In this document: positions 49,157 through 59,334 of the stretch, one piece after another
How the letters are laid out: each line of letters starts with the position of its first letter
How positions within the stretch are numbered: the stretch's first letter is position 1
DNA from: Desulfomonilia bacterium
Lineage (GTDB): Bacteria; Desulfobacterota; Desulfomonilia; UBA1062
DNA length: 62,169 bases
Assembly (NCBI GenBank): GCA_036567785.1
Contig: DATCTV010000019.1
Coordinates: 1-62,169, forward strand
Direction: 5' to 3'
Program-made: the position numbers and the translations under genes
The notes under the pieces: generated by a model
Told to the model about the DNA's origin: nothing
Seen by the model: the letters and a program-made list of their open reading frames with translations, nothing else
Database searches by the model: none

Positions 49157-51366
49157 ACGCCGGATTATTCAAGAATTTATCAAGAATTCTTGTATTAATT
49201 CTTATATTGATAAACACCTCGCCTTTTTGTGCTGAAGCGGAAGAAGACCTGCAGAAACCTTCCAGACCAAAGGTAGCTCTCGTATTGAGCGGCGGAGGTG
49301 CGAGGGGCCTTGCCCATATAGGCGTACTTAAAGTCCTTGAAGATTTAAGGGTTCCCGTCGATATGATAGTCGGCACGAGCATGGGATCAATCGCAGGAGG
49401 CCTTTACGCTAACGGATATTCCCCGGCGCAGCTTGAGGAAATGGTGCTTCATACTCCTTGGGATACACTCTTCTCCAATGACAAGTCGAGGGCTGAACTT
49501 CCTTACAGGAAAAAACCCGATGAAAAGAACTATTTCGTGAATCTGGGCATAGACTATAAGCAGGGCCTCATAATGCCAAAGGCATTGATACCTGCTAAAA
49601 AGTTTGAATTCAGGCTGAGAGCCTGGACTGCCGGGGCCCCTGAAGATTTCAACAGTTTCAGGATACCTTTCAGAGCGGTGGCAACCGATATAGAAACCGG
49701 CAGAACCGTCGTCCTTTCCCATGGAGACCTTGCAAAATCCCTTAGGGCTAGCATGGCGGTTCCTGGAGTGTTCAATCCTGTTGAAATAGAGGGCAAGGTA
49801 CTTGTAGACGGAGGGGTGTCCGACCAGCTTCCGGTGGATGTCGCAAAGAAGATGGGAGCTGATATCATCATCGCCGTCAATGTCGGTACTCAACTCAAGA
49901 AGGCCTCCGAGATCAATTCAATAATCGATGTCACCGATCAGCTCTCCAGAATACTTACCAACAGGACTGTTTTCGATGCCAAAGAACTGCTGGGAAAAGA
50001 TGACATCCTGATCGTGCCCGATCTCATGGGGTTTACTAACATGGATTTTTCAAAGACCTCACAGGAGATAGAACGGGGCGAGCAGGCTGCACTGAACGTC
50101 AGGGACGAACTAATCAGATATTCCGTGTCCGAAGGTGTTTTCAGCAATTATATAAAGAATCAACGGAGGCCAGTCGAGGCTCCTTTCGAATTTATTGAAG
50201 TGGAAACCCCTTTCGGGAATTTCAGGGAAGATATAGAAGTAAAAAGCACCGATATCCAGACAATCATTGACACCAGAATGGTCAACCGCATCATTTTCAA
50301 GAACAGGGAATTCAGCACCGTGGATTTTTCGGTCATTGAGGAAGACGGCAAAAAAGGGTTGCTTTTAAAATCAGAAACCACGGAATGGGAGCCTGATGTT
50401 TTAAAATTCGGTTTCGAGGCCGAAGACGACATCGAGGGAAACGACAATTATAATGTCATGTTCGGCTATACAATGAACTCCATTAACCGCTTTGGCGCCG
50501 ACTGGAAGAATGAGGCCCAGTTCGGACTGACTAACCGTTTTTTCACCGAGTTCTATCAGCCCTTCAGCCCAAAGTTGTGGACGCCTTTTGCCGCGCCCTG
50601 GTTCGAGGCAAAAAACACGTCGGTCTACATATATGATGAAACGCAAAAGGTTGCTGAATACCGTACACGGGAAATTACCGGAGAATTCGATCTGGGTTTC
50701 CAGTTCGGCCGTTTCGGTGAAATAAGAATAGGGATAGGCCGGGGAAATTATCATATCACTCCCAAGATTGCCCCTTTTGACTGGCCGGATGATCAGATTG
50801 CCGATGCAGGGTACTCATGCAAGCTGGTGATCGATACCATAGATAACCTTAATTTCCCGAGATACGGTCTATATTTCGAGGCCGACGGCTTTTTATCCGA
50901 TACTAACCTTGGCGCTGAATATTCCTACGGCATGTATGAGGGGAAGATAGCGGTTCCGCTGACATTCGGCAAAAGCACGATAATGCCGCTTGTTAAAGGA
51001 GGAAGCTGCCGCAGTCTTGATGTAGAACTCGATGGGGTCGTATTCTTTTCGCTCGGGGGATTCCAGAATCTGTCAGGTATGTACCCGGATCAGATACAGG
51101 GAAATCAGATGCTTTTCAGCGAACTCCAGTATTTATACAGGATATGGCATCTGCCCAAGATCATAGGCAGAAATATTTATGCAGGCTTTACGCTGGAGGC
51201 CGGAAATGTATGGAAAGATGCGAGCGACAGCTCCTTGAATGATCTTATAGGAGCAGGCAGCTTATTTGCCGGTCTGGAGACATTGATAGGGCCAATATAT
51301 CTCGCTTATGGCAGGGCGGAAGGTGGACAGAGTGCATTTTATTTTTATCTGGGACACATGTTCTGA
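49153..51366 (+). CDS. Patatin phospholipase with BamA-like barrel (PlpD type)
   Basis: A 737-aa outer-membrane protein. Signal peptide about 1-26; patatin domain about 38-240 with [11 protein letters not shown], the catalytic Ser in [10 protein letters not shown] and Asp in [10 protein letters not shown]; a POTRA-like linker; then an Omp85 16-strand-type barrel ending in Phe (YLGHMF), as needed by the BAM machine. This is the type Vd architecture of Pseudomonas PlpD, a phospholipase A1. It would cleave acyl chains at or outside the cell surface. It is last in the PIG-L/SIS operon, which links lipid cleavage to amino-sugar deacetylation. Confidence 0.92.
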   Translation: MNAGLFKNLSRILVLILILINTSPFCAEAEEDLQKPSRPKVALVLSGGGARGLAHIGVLKVLEDLRVPVDMIVGTSMGSIAGGLYANGYSPAQLEEMVLHTPWDTLFSNDKSRAELPYRKKPDEKNYFVNLGIDYKQGLIMPKALIPAKKFEFRLRAWTAGAPEDFNSFRIPFRAVATDIETGRTVVLSHGDLAKSLRASMAVPGVFNPVEIEGKVLVDGGVSDQLPVDVAKKMGADIIIAVNVGTQLKKASEINSIIDVTDQLSRILTNRTVFDAKELLGKDDILIVPDLMGFTNMDFSKTSQEIERGEQAALNVRDELIRYSVSEGVFSNYIKNQRRPVEAPFEFIEVETPFGNFREDIEVKSTDIQTIIDTRMVNRIIFKNREFSTVDFSVIEEDGKKGLLLKSETTEWEPDVLKFGFEAEDDIEGNDNYNVMFGYTMNSINRFGADWKNEAQFGLTNRFFTEFYQPFSPKLWTPFAAPWFEAKNTSVYIYDETQKVAEYRTREITGEFDLGFQFGRFGEIRIGIGRGNYHITPKIAPFDWPDDQIADAGYSCKLVIDTIDNLNFPRYGLYFEADGFLSDTNLGAEYSYGMYEGKIAVPLTFGKSTIMPLVKGGSCRSLDVELDGVVFFSLGGFQNLSGMYPDQIQGNQMLFSELQYLYRIWHLPKIIGRNIYAGFTLEAGNVWKDASDSSLNDLIGAGSLFAGLETLIGPIYLAYGRAEGGQSAFYFYLGHMF

Positions 51367-51377
51367 CGGAGGGGTTC

Positions 51378-52139
51378 ATGAAAATAATATCATGGAATGT
51401 TAACGGGATAAGGTCTGCCGCAAAGAAAGGTCTCATTGAATGGATTAATTCTGGACAGCCTGATATCCTATGCCTTCAGGAAACAAAAGCGGAGCCCGGA
51501 CAGCTTGAAAAAGCAATCCGGGAGATACCTGGATATTCGAGCTATTTTTCTTCGGCTGAAAAAAAAGGCTACAGCGGGGTTGCGCTTTATACTAAAACCC
51601 TGCCCGTTACCGTTGGCTTCGGGATGGGTGTCCCCAGGTTTGATTCCGAAGGCCGGATGATTATCGCGGAATATGATGAATTTTTCATATTCAATGTCTA
51701 TTTCCCTAACGGAAAGCAGTCACAGGAGAGGCTCGACTATAAGATGGAATTCTATGATGCCTTTCTTGAAACAATGAAAAGCTATCTTGCTATAGGAAAA
51801 GGTATTATTGTCTGCGGGGACGTTAACACCGCGCATACTGAAATCGATCTGGCAAGACCCAGGGAAAACGAAAAGGTATCAGGTTTCCTTCCGATGGAAA
51901 GGGCATGGATTGATAAATTTCTTGCCACCGGATTTGTTGATACGTTCAGGATATTTAACAGCAGCGGTGGTAACTATACCTGGTGGGATCTGAAAAGCGG
52001 GGCAAGGGCCAGAAATGTCGGATGGAGAATAGACTATTTTTTTTCTGACAAGGCCTTTTCTTCAAAGATAAAAAATGCATTTATTCTGCGGGATGTCATG
52101 GGTTCCGATCATTGTCCCATAGGTATAGAGGTTGAATAG
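51378..52139 (+). CDS. xthA: Exodeoxyribonuclease III
   Basis: A 253-aa AP endonuclease/3' exonuclease. Catalytic residues are in [36 protein letters not shown] and GSDHCPI (Asp-His). It repairs abasic sites in DNA. GGAGG precedes the ATG, 11 bases after the patatin gene; it may be read through from that operon but has an unrelated function. Confidence 0.96.
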   Translation: MKIISWNVNGIRSAAKKGLIEWINSGQPDILCLQETKAEPGQLEKAIREIPGYSSYFSSAEKKGYSGVALYTKTLPVTVGFGMGVPRFDSEGRMIIAEYDEFFIFNVYFPNGKQSQERLDYKMEFYDAFLETMKSYLAIGKGIIVCGDVNTAHTEIDLARPRENEKVSGFLPMERAWIDKFLATGFVDTFRIFNSSGGNYTWWDLKSGARARNVGWRIDYFFSDKAFSSKIKNAFILRDVMGSDHCPIGIEVE

Positions 52140-52279
52140 GCACTTAAAATTTGTTGCATGAAATTTTATTTTGATAATTGAAACAACACAGCAGTTGGGT
52201 TAGTATCCAATTGCAGCACGATTTATAATCTGAATTTAAATAAATCCTGAAAAAACCATTTATCAAAGAGGGGGTATAC

Positions 52280-53506
52280 ATGAAAAAGATATCGATTATT
52301 CCGGCCGCATTTCTTATGGTGCTTGTTTTTGCCGTATCTTCTCAAGCAGTGGACTTCAGGCTTGGTGGTACCGATTTGAGTGTCGGTGGAAGCGCGCGGC
52401 TCGATGCGGGATGGCAATATAACGACAAGGGGGATGTAGGTGACGGAGAGGCAGGCAACAATACCAAGATGTTCGTGACCATACCATCTGATACAAACAT
52501 ATATTTAAGAGCGAAAAGCGAAAACCTTCTCGGTTATGTGGAACTGGGCCTTTCCAATTCCCATTTAAATGTTTATAACTCGGACCTCGACTATCCCCAG
52601 GACAAAGGTGCGGTAAGGATAAGGTATGCCTATGGTCAATATACATTCAACATAAATAACGAAATATTGATAGGTCAGACTGACTGCCTGTTCAGCCAGC
52701 TTACGCCCAAGCAGTATCTTTATGATGACAACGGGATGCAGGGATTCGGCGTAGTGATGTCCGACAGGTATCCTCAGATACGTTATACCTATAAGCAGAA
52801 CAGGATTATTGCACAGGTGGCCATTCAGCAGCCATTGGTAAACGACCCTGATGATTTCAAACTGGCTTCAGAACCCAATGAAGGTATTTATGAGGCAAAT
52901 GAGATACTTCCCGCTATTGCAGGAAGCATTACATATAAAATTAACAATGATATTTCCATTATACCCAACTTCTATTTTCAGTATTATAAATTCAAGGCCA
53001 ATTCTTCTGAAGTGAATGATGACATTGATGTCACAACATTCGGTCTTTGCGTAAATGCCGATGCCAAAATCAACATTGTGGAACTGACCGGCGGGATCTG
53101 GTGGGGAGTCAACCTTGGAATATTCGGAAATGATAGAAGATTTAATCTCTCAGGTGATTCCACTGTATTTGGGGCGCCTGTCGGAAATCATTATGCCGAT
53201 GGTACGTTATCGACGGGCATAAAGAATAATCAGAGCTTTGGCGGCTGGGTTCAGGCGGCTGTGAATGCAGGCCCCGGTCTCCTGAGACTGGGTTTAGGCG
53301 GGCAGAGGGCGCAGACTGGTGTCACCGATCACGGATATACGGAGCACATATATACCTGGGGAATGTTTGCAAATTATACATATATGCTTGTGAAAAACTT
53401 CTCGATAGCACCGGAAATAGTGTTCATGAACAACGGGTATGATGTGGACCGCAGCAACCTCGGAAATACCACCCTTGCGGGTGTACATTTCCAGTACGAT
53501 TTTTAA
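52280..53506 (+). CDS. Porin-like outer-membrane barrel protein
   Basis: A 408-aa protein with signal peptide (about 1-23, ending SQA-VD) and repeated alternating amphipathic segments typical of beta strands, ending in Phe (HFQYDF), the signal for outer-membrane insertion. The family resembles poorly characterised proteobacterial porins; no substrate can be named. GAGGGGG precedes the ATG. A strong terminator follows at 53531, so it is a single-gene unit. Confidence 0.75.
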   Translation: MKKISIIPAAFLMVLVFAVSSQAVDFRLGGTDLSVGGSARLDAGWQYNDKGDVGDGEAGNNTKMFVTIPSDTNIYLRAKSENLLGYVELGLSNSHLNVYNSDLDYPQDKGAVRIRYAYGQYTFNINNEILIGQTDCLFSQLTPKQYLYDDNGMQGFGVVMSDRYPQIRYTYKQNRIIAQVAIQQPLVNDPDDFKLASEPNEGIYEANEILPAIAGSITYKINNDISIIPNFYFQYYKFKANSSEVNDDIDVTTFGLCVNADAKINIVELTGGIWWGVNLGIFGNDRRFNLSGDSTVFGAPVGNHYADGTLSTGIKNNQSFGGWVQAAVNAGPGLLRLGLGGQRAQTGVTDHGYTEHIYTWGMFANYTYMLVKNFSIAPEIVFMNNGYDVDRSNLGNTTLAGVHFQYDF

Positions 53507-53530
53507 ATAAAGAAGAATATCTGTAGATAT

Positions 53531-53569
53531 AAAAAACCCGGTGGATATATCAATTCGCCGGGTTTTTTT
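53531..53569 (+). terminator. Intrinsic terminator of the porin-like gene
   Basis: AAAAAACCCGG (53531-53541) pairs with CCGGGTTTTTT (53558-53568), 11 bp, and a T-run is included on the 3' side. It lies 24 bases after the stop codon. Confidence 0.85.
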
Positions 53570-53628
53570 ATATTCCCGTATTGCCAAGAGAATTCTTTGA
53601 ATATATATCCCTGCTGACAGGAGGGAAT

Positions 53629-55038
53629 ATGTCGGACGAGAACAACAGCACAACAATGGCGGATCTCTTGAAGGAATATGACAGAAAAGAGAAAAAAAGG
53701 CTTAACGTAGGTGACAAGGTAAAGGTGGAGATCATCTCTATCAGCAAGGACACGGTATTTGTCGATACAGGCATGAAGATAGACGGTACGGTGGAGATTG
53801 CGGAGCTTCTGGATGAAAACGGCAACCTGCCTTACAGTGTTGGTGATATGCTTGAGCTTTATGTAATGTCCATACGTTCGAGGGGCATAGTCCTTTCCCG
53901 CGCCCTTTCCGGTATAGGCGGTCTCAACATGCTGGAAGAGGCCTATGAGAACGGCATTCCTGTCGAGGGCAAAGTGAAGTCTGTAGTAAAGGGTGGCCTC
54001 GAGGTCGAGGTGATGAAGAGACGCACCTTTTGTCCGGCAAGTCAGATCGATATAAAATATGCCGGGAAGCTTGAGGATTTTGTCGGAAAATCCTTCAATT
54101 TCCTTATTACCGAGTTTGCCGAGGAAGGCAGAAATATAATTCTTTCAAGAAGGGCCCTGCTCGAGCAGGAACAGGAGAAAACGAAGGCCGCTTACAGGCA
54201 GGATCTGGCCGAAGGAAGTTCTGTCACCGGCCGCGTGGTCAGGGTTATGCCGTTCGGTGCTTTCGTAGAACTCACCCCTGGGATAGAGGGGCTGATTCCC
54301 ATCTCCGAACTCGGTTGGGCACGTGTCGATAAGGTGGAAGATCTGCTTCATGAAGGCGATATGGTTACTGCAAGGATAATTACCCTAACACCGGAAAAGA
54401 TCACACTATCGGTCAAACAGGTATCTGCTGATCCGTGGGACAGTGTTTCTGAACGATTTTCAGACGGACAGAAGTTAAAGGGCAAGGTTACAAGGCTTGC
54501 AAAATTCGGTGCGTTTGTCGAACTGGAACCCGGAATTGAAGGACTGGTTCACATAAGCGAGATGAGCTATCTGAAGCGGGTAAACGATCCTTCCGAAATT
54601 GTCAAACCGGGTGATATCATCGATGTAATGATCAAGGAAATCGATGGAGAAAACCGGAAGATATCACTCAGCATCAAAGACGCCGAGGGTGACCCCTGGA
54701 TAGGTATCGACGATAAATATCCTATTGGCAAGCCTTTTACGGGCATTGTCGAGAAAAAGGAAAGATTCGGATGGTTCATTCAGCTTGAACCAGGTATTAC
54801 GGGTCTTATGCCTAAATCGAGGATAGACAAGGCGCCGGACCCGTCAGTGATAGAGAAGCTTTCCGCAGGAGAGAAGATTATTGTCAGGGCGGAAGAGATA
54901 AATGCAAGCGAGAGGAAGATAACGTTAGCGCCTGCGGGTGAATCTGATGAGGACTGGAAGCAATATACGTCCGAAACAAAAATTATGAGCCCGCTTGCGG
55001 CAAAGCTTCAGGCAGCCATGAACAAGAAGAAAAAATAG
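53629..55038 (+). CDS. Multi-S1-domain RNA-binding protein (RpsA-like)
   Basis: A 469-aa protein made of about five S1 OB-fold repeats (roughly 25-100, 110-180, 195-265, 280-352 and 365-435). FGAFVELTPGIEGLIPISEL and FGAFVELEPGIEGLVHISEM are classic S1 signatures; the last repeat (FGWFIQLEPGITGLMPKSRI) is more divergent. It binds single-stranded RNA and may stand in for ribosomal protein S1 or act as a paralogue. AGGAGG five bases before ATG 53629 fixes the start. A lysine-rich C-terminus ends the protein. Confidence 0.88.
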   Translation: MSDENNSTTMADLLKEYDRKEKKRLNVGDKVKVEIISISKDTVFVDTGMKIDGTVEIAELLDENGNLPYSVGDMLELYVMSIRSRGIVLSRALSGIGGLNMLEEAYENGIPVEGKVKSVVKGGLEVEVMKRRTFCPASQIDIKYAGKLEDFVGKSFNFLITEFAEEGRNIILSRRALLEQEQEKTKAAYRQDLAEGSSVTGRVVRVMPFGAFVELTPGIEGLIPISELGWARVDKVEDLLHEGDMVTARIITLTPEKITLSVKQVSADPWDSVSERFSDGQKLKGKVTRLAKFGAFVELEPGIEGLVHISEMSYLKRVNDPSEIVKPGDIIDVMIKEIDGENRKISLSIKDAEGDPWIGIDDKYPIGKPFTGIVEKKERFGWFIQLEPGITGLMPKSRIDKAPDPSVIEKLSAGEKIIVRAEEINASERKITLAPAGESDEDWKQYTSETKIMSPLAAKLQAAMNKKKK

Positions 55039-55054
55039 CCACGGGAGAGAGAGT

Positions 55055-55435
55055 ATGGAGAAAAAAACCTATATGATTGAAGGACTGCCTCATGTCGGTC
55101 CGTATTCGAATGTTGTTGAGGCAGGAGGTTTTCTGTTTGTGTCAGGAACCCTTCCAGTTGATACGATAAATAATATTTCTGTAAAAGAAAACGTTTCAAA
55201 GGCAACCGAACTTATTCTTAATAATATAAAGAAGGCCCTTGCCGAGTGCGGGAGTTCGATAGATCAGATTGTTAAAACGACAGTCTTTTTGAAGGACATG
55301 GCGGATTTTAATGAAATGAATGAAGCATATAAGACCTTCTTTCCTGTTGCACCGCCTGCAAGAAGCTGCATTGCGGTAAAGGCAATACCAGGAGATTATC
55401 CTGTTGAGATCGAGGCAATAGCAATTAAGAAATAA
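55055..55435 (+). CDS. ridA: RidA family enamine/imine deaminase
   Basis: A 126-aa protein, full length. Features are GPYSNVVEAGGFLFVSG, VVKTTVFLKDMADF-like (IVKTTVFLKDM), NEAYKTFF and the Arg in PPARSCIAVKAIP that binds the substrate carboxylate. It hydrolyses reactive 2-aminoacrylate made by PLP enzymes. It follows the S1 gene by 16 bases and is closed by a strong terminator. Confidence 0.93.
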   Translation: MEKKTYMIEGLPHVGPYSNVVEAGGFLFVSGTLPVDTINNISVKENVSKATELILNNIKKALAECGSSIDQIVKTTVFLKDMADFNEMNEAYKTFFPVAPPARSCIAVKAIPGDYPVEIEAIAIKK

Positions 55436-55453
55436 AACAAATTTTTTAGGGAT

Positions 55454-55485
55454 AAAAAAAGGCGGGCATTTGCCCGCCTTTTTTT
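55454..55485. terminator. Strong bidirectional terminator
   Basis: A7 plus GGCGGGC (55454-55467) pairs with GCCCGCC plus T7 (55472-55485), a 14-bp stem with a four-base loop. It serves ridA on plus and hppA on minus. Confidence 0.92.
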
Positions 55486-55504
55486 GTTCTTTCAGTAATT
55501 CTGA

Positions 55505-57922
55505 TTACTTGACATCCTTCGGAATTCTCATTCCGTAGAATGACCTAAGAACAAAGATTACCGCTATGGCGAGGAAGGCAACGCCGATGTACTGAGCCGT
55601 ACCCTGAAGGGTCGGAACAATGGCTATTTCCATTGCAAGAAGCCCGAACAGTGTTGTGAACTTGATGATCGGGTTAAGAGCAACAGAAGATGTATCTTTG
55701 AACGGGTCGCCAACCGTGTCGCCGACAACAGCTGCCTTGTGAAGCTCTGTTCCCTTTTCCTTGAGATCGACTTCAACGACCTTCTTTGCGTTGTCCCAGC
55801 ATCCGCCGGCATTGGCCATGAATATTGCCTGGAACAGACCGAAAATGGCAATCGATATCAGGTAGCTGACAAATAAGCTGACCGTATTGTTATCGGTTGC
55901 GGTCGGTGCTGAAAGGAATGCAAAGGCAAGTGCAAAGCAGAAGATCGCAATAAAGATATTGATCATGCCCTTCTGTGCATACTGCGTGCATATCTTGACA
56001 ACTTCCTTTGAGTTTTCAGTGGAAGCGCTTAATGAAGCATTTTCATCAAGATTGATATTGTCTTTGATGTAGATAACAGCTCTGTATGCTCCGGTCGTAA
56101 CAGCCTGGGTGGAGGCGCCGGTGAACCAGTAAATTACGCAACCGCCACAGAGAAGTCCGATAAGCGTATAAGGATTGAGGAGGTTGAGTATCATCTCCGG
56201 CTCAACTCCGAGAGCCTTCTTGAGAAGAAGGATGAGTGAGAAAATCATCGTTGTTGCACCGACAACAGCCGTGCCGATAAGAACCGGCTTTGCCGTTGCC
56301 TTGAATGTGTTACCTGCACTGTCGTTTGCTTCGAGGTGATGCTTCGCTGTTTCCATGACCGGTTTGAAGCCGAAGTCTTTCTCGATCTCTTTTTCTATAT
56401 TCGGAATTGATTCGATCAAAGAAAGTTCATAAACAGACTGTGCATTGTCGGTAACCGGGCCGTATGAGTCAACGGCTATCGTTACCGGGCCCATACCTAG
56501 CATGCCGAATGCGACAAGGCCGAATGCAAAGACTGAAGGATAGCTCATAAAATCAGCAAGACCAGCAGTACTTGTTATGTATGCAATGAACATCAGAACG
56601 GTGATGGCCAAGCCAAGCCAGAATGCAGCGAAATTACCTGCGACAAAACCGGAAAGGATATCGAGTGCCGCTCCGCCTTCGCGGGCTGCCGTAACTACTT
56701 CGTCGCAATGTTTTGACTTGGAGCTTGTAAAGACCTTGACAAGTTCGGGAATGATAGCAGCAGCAAGTGTTCCGCAGCTGATGATGATGGAAAGCTTCCA
56801 CCACAGTCCGCTCCCATATTTGCTGAGCTGCCAGTTGCTTACTGCGAATGTTACTAATATGGAAACTATTGATGTAATCCATACGAGAACTGTAAGGGGT
56901 TTTTCGAAATCGGCCTCTTCCTGGTTATCCTTCATGATTGCATTGGTGGGGATCTTGTTGATCAGGAAGGATCCGATAGAGGTTATGATCATGAGAACAC
57001 GCATAATGAATATCCAGATAAGCATTTCAGCCTGATAGTCGGGCAGAACTGAGAGCAGTATAAAGCTGATAAGCGCAACGCCTGTAACGCCGTATGTTTC
57101 AAAACCGTCGGCGGTTGGACCAACGCTGTCGCCGGCATTGTCGCCTGTACAGTCAGCAATAACACCGGGGTTTCTCGGGTCGTCTTCCTTGATTGTGAAG
57201 AATATTTTCATGAGGTCGGAACCGATATCGGCAATTTTTGTGAATATACCGCCGCAGATCCTGAGAACGCTTGCGCCGAGTGATTCGCCGATTGCGAAAC
57301 CGATGAAAGCAGGTCCTGCAACATCGCTTGGGAGGAAAAGAAGGATTATGAGCATCATGATAAGCTCAACGCATATGAGAAGAACGCCTATGGACATTCC
57401 TGCATTAAGGGGTATGTTGAGAAGTTTGCTGGGTTTGCCTTCAAGGGATGCAAAGGCCATACGGCTGTTGGCAAGGGTGTTCATCCTGATGCCGAACCAT
57501 GCAACACTGTAAGATCCCAATATACCGAGGACGGAAGCAATAAGTACTATTGCGACATTGCCCGCCGGCATATGAACAAGGAATCCGAAATAGAAAAGTA
57601 TGCACGCGCCTATGAAGACTTCAAGCAGTATGAGGAATTTTCCCTGCTGGAGAAGATAGGTCTTGCATGTCTGGAAGATGATATCCGAAACATCAAGCAT
57701 TGCCTTATGAGCAGGCATTCCCTTAACCTTGCCATACATGATCAAACCGAAAATCATACCCAGCACGCAAATGCCAAGGCCAATGTAAAGCCACATTTTG
57801 CCTTCTGCCGGAAGTTCCGGAACGATCAGCTCGGCTTCAGACGCAAAAAGCTGCGATGAGGCGAGCACGCCGATGAGCGTAAACATGCATACGCCCAGAA
57901 AATGATTAAGCCTTTTACCCAT
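55505..57922 (-). CDS. hppA: Divergent membrane pyrophosphatase (ion pump)
   Basis: An 805-aa membrane protein with about 16 helices that couples pyrophosphate hydrolysis to H+ or Na+ export. The substrate motif reads EDDPRNPGVIADCTGDNAGD, and the usual GADLVGKVE before it is replaced by GSDLMKIFFTIKE. The GNTxxA motif reads GNTFKA, with Lys at the position that marks potassium-independent enzymes. The N-terminus carries a signal-like segment (about 1-28) before the first core helix, as seen in this branch. Ion specificity cannot be read from the sequence with certainty. AAAGGAG precedes the ATG. Single gene with its own terminator. Confidence 0.92.
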   Translation of the reverse strand: MGKRLNHFLGVCMFTLIGVLASSQLFASEAELIVPELPAEGKMWLYIGLGICVLGMIFGLIMYGKVKGMPAHKAMLDVSDIIFQTCKTYLLQQGKFLILLEVFIGACILFYFGFLVHMPAGNVAIVLIASVLGILGSYSVAWFGIRMNTLANSRMAFASLEGKPSKLLNIPLNAGMSIGVLLICVELIMMLIILLFLPSDVAGPAFIGFAIGESLGASVLRICGGIFTKIADIGSDLMKIFFTIKEDDPRNPGVIADCTGDNAGDSVGPTADGFETYGVTGVALISFILLSVLPDYQAEMLIWIFIMRVLMIITSIGSFLINKIPTNAIMKDNQEEADFEKPLTVLVWITSIVSILVTFAVSNWQLSKYGSGLWWKLSIIISCGTLAAAIIPELVKVFTSSKSKHCDEVVTAAREGGAALDILSGFVAGNFAAFWLGLAITVLMFIAYITSTAGLADFMSYPSVFAFGLVAFGMLGMGPVTIAVDSYGPVTDNAQSVYELSLIESIPNIEKEIEKDFGFKPVMETAKHHLEANDSAGNTFKATAKPVLIGTAVVGATTMIFSLILLLKKALGVEPEMILNLLNPYTLIGLLCGGCVIYWFTGASTQAVTTGAYRAVIYIKDNINLDENASLSASTENSKEVVKICTQYAQKGMINIFIAIFCFALAFAFLSAPTATDNNTVSLFVSYLISIAIFGLFQAIFMANAGGCWDNAKKVVEVDLKEKGTELHKAAVVGDTVGDPFKDTSSVALNPIIKFTTLFGLLAMEIAIVPTLQGTAQYIGVAFLAIAVIFVLRSFYGMRIPKDVK

Positions 57923-58176
57923 GATAATATCTCCTTTAAATTAAGTTCGCCTTTGTTATTAAGAAGTTAAGAAATCTAGTTGAAACCGCTAAGTTGGTAA
58001 CACAGCACCCGGCAAGTGTCAAGGTTATAAATTGTTTCAGAATCAATTCAAAAAGCCCACGGATACTGAATTTACCAGATAAAAACGGTTATAGAAAATT
58101 CTGAATCACAATTCATTAGTGGTGGTGTTTGTGAAATAATTTGACTTGAATTCTTCCATTCATATATTTAAGGCCA

Positions 58177-59334
58177 ATGAAAGGAATAATGCTGAAGGCT
58201 TCGTTTCTGATAATAACAGCAGTTCTTTTATCCGGATTTCTGTTTTCTGGGAATGAAAATAATTCGAAAAAAACTATTGGTGTGATATTGCCTATGAGCG
58301 GCAAATTCAAACCATATGGATTAAAGTTGCTCAAAGGGGTTGAACTGGCATCCAATATATATACCGGAGAAGGAACACGGAAGATAGAATACATAATCCG
58401 TGATTATGGAAGTGACGAAACAAGGCTTTCCGATATTATTGAAGACCTGGATCGTGACAATAATGTAATCGCCATATTGGGGCCTATGGGCACTCAGGCA
58501 TGCAGGACCGCGATAAAAAAAGGAATACCGACCTTTATTTATTCCAAAGAGAATCTTGTACCGCATGAAGGCTCATGCTGTTATGGAAATTATCTTACTA
58601 TAGGGACACAGGTTGGCACACTTTTAAAGACAGCGCGGAATCAGGGGATAAAACGCTTTGCCCTTCTTTCTCCTTCGGATGCATTTGGAAGGACATTCAG
58701 GGATGTCTTTATCCGGACAGCTCCGCAGTACAATATCGAAGTAGTTTTTTCACAGGAATATGCTGATGATACAAAGGATTTCTCAAGCGTCGTCAGACTT
58801 TTCAAAGATAATATAATGAAACGGAAAAAACCTGGAAAACAAAAAGCTGCGAACGTGCAGATGCAGTCAATCGAGGCAGTGATGATACCCGATACGGCAA
58901 CCAATGCATCGACTATTGCAGCGTATCTGTCTTATTACGGGATAAAAGATATCAGGCTTTTTGGAACCGACCTCTGGGATACGCCGGATTTCATAAGGCT
59001 GGGCGGAAAAAATATTGAGGAGGCATGCTTTGTCAGTGGATTTTATGCCGAAAGCTCATCAATAAGGATCAGGGATTTTGTTTCAGCCTTTTCGGCCACG
59101 TTTGATGCATCTCCGAGCATATGGGAAGCAAGCGCTTATGATACGGTCTCAATAATCAGACAGATGATAGAAAAGGGTGCCGGGACGAGGAATGAGCTCA
59201 ATGAAGCCATAGCGTCCTTGAAAGACTATCAGGGAGTAACAGGTATAATATCATTTTATAGTGACGGGTCCACCCGCAGAGAAATAACCGTTCTTACGGT
59301 AAGGGACGGGAATATACTAGAGGTAGTGCAGTGA
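58177..59334 (+). CDS. Periplasmic binding protein type I (LivJ/LpoA-like)
   Basis: A 385-aa exported protein. A signal segment (about 5-23) has no lipobox Cys. The leucine/amide-binding fold starts at KKTIGVILPMSGKFKPYG (about 31-48) and includes AILGPMGTQACR and LLSPSDAFGRTF. Without transporter genes nearby it resembles the LpoA/LppC penicillin-binding-protein activators more than an ABC transporter component. Its stop overlaps the start of the BamD-like gene (GTGA), so both probably act in the envelope. The start at ATG 58177 has only AAGG upstream. Confidence 0.78.
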   Translation: MKGIMLKASFLIITAVLLSGFLFSGNENNSKKTIGVILPMSGKFKPYGLKLLKGVELASNIYTGEGTRKIEYIIRDYGSDETRLSDIIEDLDRDNNVIAILGPMGTQACRTAIKKGIPTFIYSKENLVPHEGSCCYGNYLTIGTQVGTLLKTARNQGIKRFALLSPSDAFGRTFRDVFIRTAPQYNIEVVFSQEYADDTKDFSSVVRLFKDNIMKRKKPGKQKAANVQMQSIEAVMIPDTATNASTIAAYLSYYGIKDIRLFGTDLWDTPDFIRLGGKNIEEACFVSGFYAESSSIRIRDFVSAFSATFDASPSIWEASAYDTVSIIRQMIEKGAGTRNELNEAIASLKDYQGVTGIISFYSDGSTRREITVLTVRDGNILEVVQ

